DNA of 5,071 nucleotides from Hyphomicrobiales bacterium (GCA_020029455.1 JAIBJH010000205.1:1-5071), one strand, 5' to 3'; positions 1 through 4,477 are shown, numbered from the stretch's first letter. A program made the numbers and translations. The notes: generated by a model not told the origin, from the letters alone.

Positions 1-299
1 GGCACGACCTTGCCCGTCTCCTGCTTGGTTGCGTACCACTGCGGTGTCACATAGGCATCCGGCCCCATGAAGATCGCCAGAGCATCGCCCATGGGCGGAA
101 CACGCCATTGTGGATTGGCCTTGGCGAGATGGCCATAGATCACGCCGTGCTCACCCTCGCTCTCATCGAGGAAGAGCGGCAGGGGCGTTGCCAGCGGTCC
201 ATCCGCCGTGGCGGTGACAAAGTTCGCCAGCCGCGCGGCGCGGATCGTCGCGTGCAGGCTTTCCTTCTCATCGTCGCGAAAGGCGGGTGGTGTGTACAT
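1..299 (-). CDS. PaiB-family FMN-binding negative transcriptional regulator, N-terminal part
   Basis: The minus-strand frame starting with ATG at 299 is open to the window edge and gives about 99 residues, so the gene is partial at its C-terminal side. The start (MYTPPAFRDD), the stretch FVTATADGPLATPLPLFLD, the block YGHLAKANPQW and the block DAYVTPQWYATKQETGKVVP are the conserved N-terminal motifs of the PaiB family. This family has a split-barrel FMN-binding fold related to pyridoxamine-phosphate oxidases and about 200-210 residues, so roughly half is present. In Bacillus subtilis PaiB acts with the acetyltransferase PaiA and is described as a negative regulator of sporulation and degradative enzymes. 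In proteobacteria the role is less clear, and a flavin- or heme-linked enzyme is possible. The start is supported by AAGGAG seven to eight bases upstream on the minus strand. No paiA-like partner is visible upstream. Confidence 0.92.
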   Translation of the reverse strand, partial: MYTPPAFRDDEKESLHATIRAARLANFVTATADGPLATPLPLFLDESEGEHGVIYGHLAKANPQWRVPPMGDALAIFMGPDAYVTPQWYATKQETGKVV

Positions 300-649
300 G
301 GCAGAACTCCTTGTACGAACAGATGCTGTCAATCTGCCTTGCTGGGAACAGCCAATTCAGAATGCTTGAAGCGGTCCAGTTGGTGAGGGGCGGAGCGGGC
401 GCTGGATTAGCGGCTAGCTCCGAGCATCACCCAGCGGCACGTGGATCTCGTTGTCGAAGTGGCGCATTGATTCAAAAATGAGCAATGCCAGCCGCAAAGC
501 ATAGCTGATGTGGCTTGCAACGTGAAAAACTGCTGCGGCGGGACCGTGAGTGGAGAGTGCAGCCTTCGGGTAAATTGCAGGGTGCAATGGTGTGGCAGCG
601 GGTCTAAAATGGCCGTTCGCAAACGGACGGCTAAAGGATGTCACCCCGA
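300..649. other. Intergenic region between divergent paiB-like gene and small GIY-YIG-like gene
   Basis: About 350 bases hold no gene I can support. The part next to 299 carries the paiB ribosome-binding site and a short dyad (CAGAT at 320-324, ATCTG at 332-336). A minus-strand open stretch from about 520 down to the stop at 414 has protein-like composition (see findings), but it has no credible start. Just before the plus-strand gene there is a dyad (GCCGT/ACGGC at about 612-631, with an inner alternative CCGTT/AACGG) and a TAAAAT at 605-610 that could be a -10 box without a good -35. Reading frames crossing 407-953 on either strand contain many rare-residue runs and look like chance. Confidence 0.5.
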
Positions 650-946
650 ATGCGCACGCACTCTTGGGTCGGGATTTCGGGTAAAGCCTATTCCTTCGAG
701 GTTTACCCAAGCGATCTCAAGTTCAACCCAGTCTCAGGGGTCTATCTCCTTTGCGGAGAGACACCCGAGGGGCAAATTGAAGCCTTCTTTGCTGGCGAGA
801 CACAATCCTTCCATGATTGCCTCAATGGAAACGCCGTCCATGAGGGGTTTTCTCTTGTTGCTCTCTTACAGTGCGAGGATCCCATTGAACGCCACAGGAT
901 TCAAAACGATCTTCGGCAGGTTTTCGACGAAAAGACGAAACTGTAA
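650..946 (+). CDS. Small conserved hypothetical protein, degenerate GIY-YIG-like
   Basis: This 98-residue protein resembles small alphaproteobacterial proteins built on a GIY-YIG-like fold. The N-terminus has the pattern W.G.SGK.Y.FEVY (residues 6-19). GVY at 30-32 takes the place of GIY, and FAGETQS at 47-53 that of YIGxTxxL. A C-terminal E/R-rich helix (80-90) ends in NDLRQ. In active GIY-YIG nucleases an Arg follows the second motif and a Glu lies in the later helix. Here the Arg position reads D/C and the Glu position appears to be Q85, so a nuclease is unlikely; the family assignment is my inference. Two starts are possible, 638 and 650. I prefer 650 because AAAGGA at 633-638 can serve it as a ribosome-binding site at a spacing of 11, while 638 would overlap that site. 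The gene stands alone, divergent from the paiB-like gene. Confidence 0.65.
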   Translation: MRTHSWVGISGKAYSFEVYPSDLKFNPVSGVYLLCGETPEGQIEAFFAGETQSFHDCLNGNAVHEGFSLVALLQCEDPIERHRIQNDLRQVFDEKTKL

Positions 947-1006
947 TAGGTAGAAATGCAGCTGCCCAAAGTGGGGCGCGGAAACACGATGGTGCTGGGC
1001 TGAGGT

Positions 1007-1187
1007 CTTCCACCAGTTGCCTGCCCCCGCATCGTCTTAGGGCAGATTTTGACCGCGTAATCCCACGCGGTCGGAAAGCGCGCTAGGCTTGCAAGGCTAT
1101 TGCGGGGGGCAGGAGAGACCGGAAACTTGGCCCACTGCCGGAATGTAGCGGGTTACAGCCCTTTGACGACGTATTGTTGCAGGAATG
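1007..1187. repeat. Intergenic repeat copy R1 (diverged, with nested palindrome)
   Basis: This is the most diverged of three related intergenic copies (with 2300-2454 and 2959-3117), all in the same orientation. Shared landmarks are CTTCCACCAGT at 1007-1017 (also at 2959-2969), a TCGTCTT block near 1032-1038, GCTTGCAAGGCTATTGC near 1087-1104, GGCCCACTG at 1129-1137, GAATGTAGC at 1141-1149 and AGGAATG at 1181-1187. Compared with the other copies it has about 45-50 extra bases between the TCGTCTT and GCTTGC blocks, and its right part has lost the TTGACA-containing palindrome. It lies between the convergent ends of the 650-946 gene and the MAPEG gene. No transposase or clear target-site duplication is visible. 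Confidence 0.7.
1036..1087. repeat. Nested imperfect palindrome inside R1 (RIME/MITE-like)
   Basis: GACCGCGT (1051-1058) and ACGCGGTC (1065-1072) form a perfect 8-bp stem around a 6-base loop. Beyond that, pairing continues with two G-U pairs and two A-T pairs, three mismatches, a further C-G/G-C pair, one mismatch, and CTTAG against CTAGG at the ends. The whole element is about 52 bases and coincides with the extra sequence that sets R1 apart from R2 and R3. There is no T-run on either side, so it is not a typical terminator. It resembles the short palindromic intergenic elements common in rhizobial genomes, but I cannot assign it to a named family. Confidence 0.55.
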
Positions 1188-1216
1188 GAGCATCCCGGCA
1201 GGTGCCGTCAGGCGAT

Positions 1217-1621
1217 TCAGGGCGGCAGGAAAGGCGCCGCCAGGACCGCGAGCATGCCAAAGGCAGCGATGTTCCAGAACAGCGCGCGGATGAGCGGTAT
1301 TCCGGATATATAAAGCGCGGTGTAAGCGATGCGCCCGCCGATATAGGCAATCGATCCCCAATGGGTCAGCTCATTGTGAATGCCCGCCGCCTGAGCAATG
1401 AGAACTGCCGCGGCAAAGAACGGAAACGTCTCCATGTAATTGCGGAAGTTGCGGTTGATGCGCCCGGGAATTGGCGAGAGCGGCGGCATCTCGGCGTCGC
1501 GCGGGCTCGCTGCCCATTTGAGACCGTACTGTGCATTTGCGGCCTGCGCCGCAGCGACGAGTTGAAGGAAGCCCCAAAGACTTGCGGCTGCCAGCATCAT
1601 TAGCTCAAAACTCATGCTCAT
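1217..1621 (-). CDS. MAPEG family membrane protein
   Basis: The 134-residue protein is a hydrophobic four-helix membrane protein. Helices lie at about 5-26, 64-82, 88-107 and 112-132. The signature segment at residues 56-69 (NRNFRNYMETFPFF) between helices 1 and 2 is the MAPEG hallmark, with the conserved N..E..P pattern. MAPEG proteins (membrane-associated proteins in eicosanoid and glutathione metabolism) bind glutathione or lipid substrates in the inner membrane. Bacterial members of about 130 residues are common and their substrates are mostly unknown, so glutathione use is not demonstrated here. The start at 1621 is supported by GAGGA six bases upstream; the ATG two codons further in is too far from it. 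The gene lies 108 bases after the hydrolase gene on the same strand, so cotranscription is possible but not shown. Its 3' end abuts repeat R1. Confidence 0.92.
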   Translation of the reverse strand: MSMSFELMMLAAASLWGFLQLVAAAQAANAQYGLKWAASPRDAEMPPLSPIPGRINRNFRNYMETFPFFAAAVLIAQAAGIHNELTHWGSIAYIGGRIAYTALYISGIPLIRALFWNIAAFGMLAVLAAPFLPP

Positions 1622-1652
1622 CCTGTGTCCTCTTCAAAAAGGTTCGGCCGGC

Positions 1653-1680
1653 TTTATGGGAATGACAAAAAGAGCGCCAA
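1653..1680 (-). promoter_or_regulatory. Candidate weak promoter for the MAPEG gene
   Basis: On the minus strand TTGGCG (1675-1680) and CATAAA (1653-1658) are 16 bases apart, each matching four of six bases of the general sigma-70 consensus. The site would start transcription about 25 bases before the MAPEG start codon. It is only suggestive. Confidence 0.25.
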
Positions 1681-1724
1681 GCGCAGGAGCGTCATGTCAA
1701 CCTCCGGCATCCTTTGTGGCCGGA
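1667..1724 (-). terminator. Possible weak terminator after the hydrolase gene
   Basis: Two small hairpins follow the hydrolase stop on the minus strand. TCCGGC/GCCGGA (1703-1708 with 1719-1724) has a 10-base loop and no T-run. GCGC/GCGC (1674-1677 with 1681-1684) has a three-base loop and is followed after two bases by five T residues (1667-1671). Neither is strong, so read-through into the MAPEG gene is plausible. Confidence 0.25.
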
Positions 1725-1729
1725 ATGGG

Positions 1730-2281
1730 TCAACCTAGACTCTCAATGTCACGCGCGACCTCGCTCATATTGTCATTGAGCTGGTGGTTGCGGCCCGGCA
1801 AGCGCCGGACAACCGCCTGGGGAAGAGCTTTCGCATACATGACGAGGTGAGAAACGGGAACGACCTCATCGTCCTCGCCGTGATAGAGAAACAGAGGAAC
1901 GCCGTGCGGGTAGTGATCCGCCGCATCGTGGGGCAGCGCCACTTCGTCCCAACGCCAGAACTCGTGATCATGCCAAAAGGGACCCGCAATGAGAAACGCG
2001 CCGGCGATCGGTTGTCTCTGATTCCGATCAGCCAGAATCCTGATCAGAACGGAAGCCCCAATCGAATGTCCCACGAGGATCGGGTTCTTTCCCATTTGCA
2101 GCACTTCTCGCAGGATGAAGTGTTTCCAGCTCTTGTAATCAGGATTTTCCTCGTTGGGCATGGCCGGGTAGCGAACCTCGTAGGTTGGGCCGAGTTTGCT
2201 GCGAAGGCTATCGGCGAGCTTCGCATCATATTTGTAGGCGCCTTCGCTGCCGCCTTGAATCAATAGAACCTGCTTTGCCAT
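1730..2281 (-). CDS. Small alpha/beta-fold serine hydrolase
   Basis: The 183-residue protein has the full catalytic set of an alpha/beta hydrolase. The first strand and oxyanion region read VLLIQGGSEG (5-14). The nucleophile elbow is GHSIG with Ser73. The acid is Asp138 in HGEDDEVVP (134-142), and the base is His166 in GRNHQ (163-167). The length matches compact single-domain hydrolases of the RBBP9/YdeN-like or small esterase type, with no lid domain to speak of. There is no signal peptide, so it is probably cytoplasmic. Substrate cannot be predicted; esterase or lipase-like activity is the usual assignment. The start at 2281 has GGAAG six bases upstream. Repeat R2 and its promoter-like site lie just upstream and point at this gene, about 120 bases from the start codon, so R2 may supply its promoter. 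The MAPEG gene follows on the same strand. Confidence 0.92.
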   Translation of the reverse strand: MAKQVLLIQGGSEGAYKYDAKLADSLRSKLGPTYEVRYPAMPNEENPDYKSWKHFILREVLQMGKNPILVGHSIGASVLIRILADRNQRQPIAGAFLIAGPFWHDHEFWRWDEVALPHDAADHYPHGVPLFLYHGEDDEVVPVSHLVMYAKALPQAVVRRLPGRNHQLNDNMSEVARDIESLG

Positions 2282-2299
2282 TGTGAACTTCCGGGAACT

Positions 2300-2454
2300 T
2301 TTCTGTCAGCATTCTCCCCCGCGTCGTCTTCTTGAGCTTGCAAGACTATTGCTGGGGGCGAGAGAGGCCGGAAACTTTGGCCCACTGATGGAATGTAGCA
2401 AGATATAGCCTTTTCACCGCGCGGTGTCAAGGACTATTTTCACGATATAGGAAT
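2300..2454. repeat. Intergenic repeat copy R2
   Basis: This copy aligns with R3 (2959-3117) almost end to end. Identical blocks include 11 bases at 2321-2331 (R3 2980-2990), 13 bases at 2341-2353 (3001-3013), 21 bases at 2379-2399 (3041-3061) and 25 bases at 2411-2435 (3073-3097), and both end with TATAGGAAT (2446-2454 and 3108-3116). The hairpin that forms a terminator in R3 is degenerate here (GGCC/GGCC with an AAAG/TTTCC middle and no T-run). The copy lies between the stop of the 74-residue protein gene and the start of the hydrolase gene. Confidence 0.85.
2402..2431 (-). promoter_or_regulatory. Consensus rhizobial sigma-70 promoter in R2 with spacer palindrome
   Basis: Read on the minus strand, CTTGAC and CTATAT stand exactly 17 bases apart, which is the published Sinorhizobium meliloti housekeeping promoter consensus. 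In plain sigma-70 terms this is TTGACA (2425-2430), 17 bases, TATATC (2402-2407). The spacer and the end of the -35 box are covered by a perfect 12-bp palindrome, CACCGCGCGGTG (2415-2426), which could be an operator. Transcription would start near 2395 and run into the hydrolase gene at 2281. Promoter strength and regulation are inferred. Confidence 0.6.
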
Positions 2455-2467
2455 TACGTGGAAAACC

Positions 2468-2692
2468 CTACATGGCGGAGCGCGCGAGAAGTTTCACCGG
2501 CCCGCGGTTCTTGCCGGAGACTTCGGAAATGCGGCGGTCCTGGTTCATGATTTCGGTCAGGGCGAAGGCCTCTTCCTCGTCGCGCGCCAGCCCTGCGGCA
2601 TTGACCTTGCGGCGGGAGCTTTTGCTGCCGTCCTCATAGACCACGTCAAAATAGACGAAGTTGTCTTCGATCCTTGGGCGTTTTTTTGCCAT
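2468..2692 (-). CDS. Conserved hypothetical small protein (74 aa)
   Basis: The protein begins MAKKRPRIEDNFVYFDVVYE and contains a likely beta-strand region (12-31: FVYFDVVYEDG followed by a basic SSRRKV turn), an acidic helix (38-50) and a basic C-terminus (60-74: GKNRGPVKLLARSAM). It has no membrane segment, no signal peptide and no cysteine. I recognise the general pattern as a small conserved rhizobial protein of unknown function but know no named family. The ATG at 2692 is one base after the stop codon of the upstream gene (TGA-C-ATG) and has no good ribosome-binding site of its own, so translation is probably coupled. The frame stays open upstream to an ATG at 2821, but that part is antisense-like, proline- and arginine-rich low-complexity sequence overlapping the upstream gene, so I reject the longer start. 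Confidence 0.8.
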   Translation of the reverse strand: MAKKRPRIEDNFVYFDVVYEDGSKSSRRKVNAAGLARDEEEAFALTEIMNQDRRISEVSGKNRGPVKLLARSAM

Positions 2693-2693
2693 G

Positions 2694-2867
2694 TCAACGG
2701 GTCTGCGCTTCGTCTGAATTGGGGGTGGACTCCGGCGCTGGCGAGGGTTCGTCAGCCTTACGGAGAGCCGATTTTTCTTCGCGCTTGGCCTGCTTTTCGA
2801 GGGCCTTGCGCTGCTTGGCACGTTCGCGGTTGCTACGCTCCTGCCGGTAGTTCGGAGGGAAAGCCAT
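2694..2867 (-). CDS. Conserved hypothetical small charged protein (57 aa)
   Basis: This 57-residue protein starts MAFPPNYRQE and then runs as a continuous Arg/Lys/Glu-rich helix (8-38), probably a charged single helix or short coiled coil. It ends in a Pro/Ser/Glu-rich disordered tail (40-57). The opening PPNY and the R/K-E helix recur in small rhizobial proteins of unknown function. The charge pattern suggests nucleic-acid or ribosome contact, but nothing specific supports that. The start at 2867 is decided by a perfect AAGGAGG six bases upstream; an in-frame ATG at 2942 lacks such a site and would add a non-conserved-looking stretch. It is the first gene of a two-gene operon with the 74-residue protein, separated by a single base. 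Confidence 0.78.
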   Translation of the reverse strand: MAFPPNYRQERSNRERAKQRKALEKQAKREEKSALRKADEPSPAPESTPNSDEAQTR

Positions 2868-2873
2868 GGGAAG

Positions 2874-2880
2874 CCTCCTT
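2874..2880 (-). promoter_or_regulatory. Strong ribosome-binding site fixing the start of the 57-aa gene
   Basis: AAGGAGG on the minus strand is a full-length Shine-Dalgarno match, six bases before ATG 2867. It is the strongest ribosome-binding site in the window and also serves the coupled downstream gene. Confidence 0.85.
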
Positions 2881-2935
2881 GTTAGAAGTGTCGGTTGACC
2901 CGCCCTTAGCACGGCTGGCGCCCGATACGAGCAGA

Positions 2936-2953
2936 AAAGCACCCACGTGCTTT
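2936..2953. promoter_or_regulatory. Perfect 7-4-7 inverted repeat upstream of the small-gene operon
   Basis: AAAGCAC (2936-2942) and GTGCTTT (2947-2953) are perfect inverted arms around CCAC. It lies about 70 bases upstream of the 57-residue gene, just outside the left end of repeat R3. It could be an operator for the two-gene operon. On the minus strand the right arm runs into TTTTC, so a weak terminator for transcription coming from R3 is an alternative. Confidence 0.4.
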
Positions 2954-3021
2954 CCGGCCTTCCACCAGTGTTCTCCCCTGCGTCGTCTTCGTGAGCTTCT
3001 CAAGACTATTGCTAGGACAAG

Positions 3022-3045
3022 AAAAAGGGCCGGAATTTCCGGCCC
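3022..3045 (-). terminator. Intrinsic terminator hairpin within R3
   Basis: On the minus strand GGGCCGGAA and TTCCGGCCC (3027-3045, one central base; realistically a 7-bp stem with a 5-base loop) are followed directly by five T residues (3022-3026). This is a textbook rho-independent terminator. It points only leftwards, so it can end the reductase transcript about 180 bases past its stop and would also block transcripts from the R3 promoter before they reach the small-gene operon. Confidence 0.8.
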
Positions 3046-3063
3046 ACTGATGGAATGTAGCGA

Positions 3064-3093
3064 GAAGTAGCATTTTCACCGCGCGGTGTCAAG
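3064..3093 (-). promoter_or_regulatory. Promoter-like site in R3 with the same spacer palindrome
   Basis: On the minus strand CTTGAC and CTACTT are 17 bases apart. The -35 (TTGACA at 3087-3092) is perfect and the -10 is poorer than in R2. The 12-bp palindrome CACCGCGCGGTG (3077-3088) is identical to that in R2. A transcript would begin near 3057 and meet the terminator at 3022-3045, giving only about 35 bases unless termination is overcome. Confidence 0.45.
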
Positions 3094-3154
3094 GACTGTT
3101 TGCATATTATAGGAATGACTAGCTCCACAGGATGAAATTGGGCATCACCCCATC

Positions 3155-3216
3155 ATTGTTTCGACTTTTCAGTCCCGGCCGACGCGGTGGAGCAGCCGGG
3201 GCGGCCGGGAAACAAT
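3155..3216. repeat. Composite inverted repeat just after the reductase gene
   Basis: ATTGTTTC (3155-3162) is an exact inverted match of GAAACAAT (3209-3216), and TCCCGGCC (3173-3180) of GGCCGGGA (3203-3210). The two pairings can stack on the right-hand side with a 12-base bulge on the left and a 22-base GC-rich loop. It falls in the 3' untranslated part of the reductase transcript, starting eight bases after its stop. No T-run follows, so it may be an RNA-stabilising structure or part of another palindromic element. Confidence 0.5.
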
Positions 3217-3223
3217 TTCCGTG

Positions 3224-4387
3224 TCAGTAGCCGTAGAACTCCTCGTAGCGGATGTCCTTGCTGGCGACCCCCATTTTTTCGAGCACGACGCGCATGGCCG
3301 CAACCATCGCAGCCGGGCCGGCAAGATAGTAGATGGGCAGGCGGACATCAGGGATATGGCGGCGCAGCATCGCCTCGTTGATGGTTCCTGTCTCGCCCTG
3401 CCACGGCTTGGCGGACGGCCCCATCGCGGTCATGGTTGCGACCAACCTGAAGTCGGGGCTGGTTTGCGCCAACTGCTGCAACTCGTCGAGGAAGGCAGCG
3501 TCCTCGGGCCGGCGGTTGGAATAGAACAGCGTGATCTTGTGCGGAAGCTTCGCGTAAGCTGCGTGACGCGCCATCGACAGGAATGGCGTGATGCCTATGC
3601 CTCCGGCGAGAAAGACAACCGGCCGCACGGGATCATCGTGCAGTGTCATTGCACCGCCCACGCCCGAGACGCGGATAGAGTTTTTCATCGGCAGCGCTTT
3701 CAGGACGCGCTTGAATGCAGTGTCGCGCATCCGCGTAGCAATCATCAGTTCCGGTTCATGCGGCGCGCTGGCGATGGTGAAAGTTCGGGTCACGCCCTCG
3801 CCGTCCGTCTCGGGAGGATCGAGCAGCGTGAACACTGCCGACTGTCCGGCGACGTGCGTGAAGCCAGCGGGCTTGGCGAAGCGAAATGACATCGTGCCTT
3901 CGGCCACCGTTTCGGAAGCAAGCAACGGTACATCGACTGCCACTGTAGTTTTGCGGCTCAGTCGACCCGTCATTCTCAAACCGTCACGCATGTTGAAGCC
4001 GAGCAAGACGAAGTTGACCGGCCCTGCAAGCAGTTCGATCGCCTGCACGATGTAGAACGCTGTATCGAACTCGCCTGCCTTCGCTTTTGAGGCGAGAAAC
4101 AGCGCAGCGGGAATAAGCACGAGGAGGCCATTGGCTGCGATGAAGGGCATGCGCTTCAGCTTCGTGCCGATCAGCCCGGCGCGTCTGCCCCTGGCCAGCG
4201 CGATGCCCGAACCGCCAGCCGCCGCCAGCGCAGGAACGAGCAGCAGGAAGCCCCAGGGAATGGCCGACTTGACGGCGACAACGGTTGCGAATGACCAAAA
4301 CAGCTCGGAAAGAGCTGTCGAGAGCCAAAAGGTGGCTATGGTGAGCATGGCAATGATCCCGGCGACCGGATGGATGATCTTCTTCAT
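3224..4387 (-). CDS. Membrane-anchored ferredoxin reductase-like FAD/NAD(P)-binding oxidoreductase
   Basis: The 387-residue protein has two parts. Residues 1-140 form a membrane domain with four likely helices (about 7-30, 42-65, 81-100 and 109-130) and the conserved-looking linker FNMRDGLRMTGR (131-142). Residues 145-387 form an FNR-type module: FAD-binding motif RTFTIAS (201-207), nucleotide-binding GGIGITP (262-268), FYSNRRPED (288-296), AGPAAMV (356-362) and a C-terminal YEEFYGY typical of the family. It probably transfers electrons from NAD(P)H through FAD at the cytoplasmic face of the membrane. There is no [2Fe-2S] domain and no cysteine at all; the usual CGP motif reads AGP. The membrane part has only one histidine (His6), so it is not a ferric-reductase heme domain. 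The start at 4387 has TTGGAGTG about seven bases upstream; an in-frame ATG at 4438 lies in the regulatory region and is rejected. It is divergent from marR. Confidence 0.92.
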   Translation of the reverse strand: MKKIIHPVAGIIAMLTIATFWLSTALSELFWSFATVVAVKSAIPWGFLLLVPALAAAGGSGIALARGRRAGLIGTKLKRMPFIAANGLLVLIPAALFLASKAKAGEFDTAFYIVQAIELLAGPVNFVLLGFNMRDGLRMTGRLSRKTTVAVDVPLLASETVAEGTMSFRFAKPAGFTHVAGQSAVFTLLDPPETDGEGVTRTFTIASAPHEPELMIATRMRDTAFKRVLKALPMKNSIRVSGVGGAMTLHDDPVRPVVFLAGGIGITPFLSMARHAAYAKLPHKITLFYSNRRPEDAAFLDELQQLAQTSPDFRLVATMTAMGPSAKPWQGETGTINEAMLRRHIPDVRLPIYYLAGPAAMVAAMRVVLEKMGVASKDIRYEEFYGY

Positions 4388-4406
4388 GGGTGGACACTCC
4401 AAAGGC

Positions 4407-4435
4407 TTGCCGTCGCAATAAACGAGCGGTATAGT
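4407..4435 (+). promoter_or_regulatory. Candidate marR promoter
   Basis: TTGCCG (4407-4412) and TATAGT (4430-4435) are 17 bases apart on the plus strand, matching four and five of six consensus bases. Transcription would start near 4442, so the palindrome at 4451-4468 would lie in the early transcribed region, a good place for autorepression. Confidence 0.5.
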
Positions 4436-4450
4436 CAATAAGATGCATGA

Positions 4451-4468
4451 TTGACATCATAATGTCAA
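4451..4468. promoter_or_regulatory. Perfect 7-4-7 palindrome, candidate MarR operator
   Basis: TTGACAT (4451-4457) and ATGTCAA (4462-4468) are perfect inverted arms around CATA. Size, symmetry and position between divergent marR and target gene fit MarR-family operators. On the minus strand the right arm is itself a TTGACA -35 box, with a weak CATCTT 17 bases further on, so binding would cover the reductase promoter. On the plus strand it lies between the candidate start site and the marR ribosome-binding site. A second, longer-spaced pair, GTCAAT (4434-4439) and ATTGAC (4450-4455), overlaps it and may be an auxiliary half-site. Binding itself is inferred. Confidence 0.65.
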
Positions 4469-4477
4469 GAGGGGTAT

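Larger units (their letters stand above)
2959..3117. repeat. Intergenic repeat copy R3
   Basis: This is the third copy, closest to R2 (shared blocks are given under R2) and sharing its left edge CTTCCACCAGT with R1. It differs from R2 mainly at the hairpin (3022-3045), which here is perfect and followed by a T-run on the minus strand, and in the -10 box. It lies between the reductase gene (stop at 3224) and the small-gene operon (start at 2867). Near its left end GTCTT...AAGAC together with TGAG/CTCA (2984-3005) forms another small stem. Confidence 0.85.

Noticed and set aside
414..710. Minus-strand open frame of 98 codons over the start of the 650-946 gene
   Set aside because: It overlaps a better plus-strand gene, has no ribosome-binding site, and its first 60 residues look random; only the last third is protein-like and is reported as a finding.
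510..953. Plus-strand open frame of 147 codons overlapping the small GIY-YIG-like gene
   Set aside because: Same-strand alternative frame with Ser/Arg/Lys-rich, non-family-like sequence; the frame ending at 946 gives recognisable motifs instead.
1100..1603. Plus-strand open frame of 167 codons
   Set aside because: It runs antisense through the MAPEG gene and repeat R1 and encodes Arg/Gly-rich chance sequence.
1784..2266. Plus-strand open frame of 160 codons
   Set aside because: It is antisense to the alpha/beta hydrolase, whose catalytic triad on the other strand is complete.
1007..3117. CRISPR array
   Set aside because: The three repeats are long, diverged, and spaced by whole genes; there are no short regular spacers and no cas genes.
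2300..3117. tRNA or other structured RNA gene inside the repeats
   Set aside because: The promoter and terminator pattern suggested one, but no cloverleaf, anticodon arm or T-loop sequence is present between them.
3221..3889. Plus-strand open frame of 222 codons, and another at 3588-4055
   Set aside because: Both are antisense to the reductase gene, whose FAD and NAD motifs are intact.
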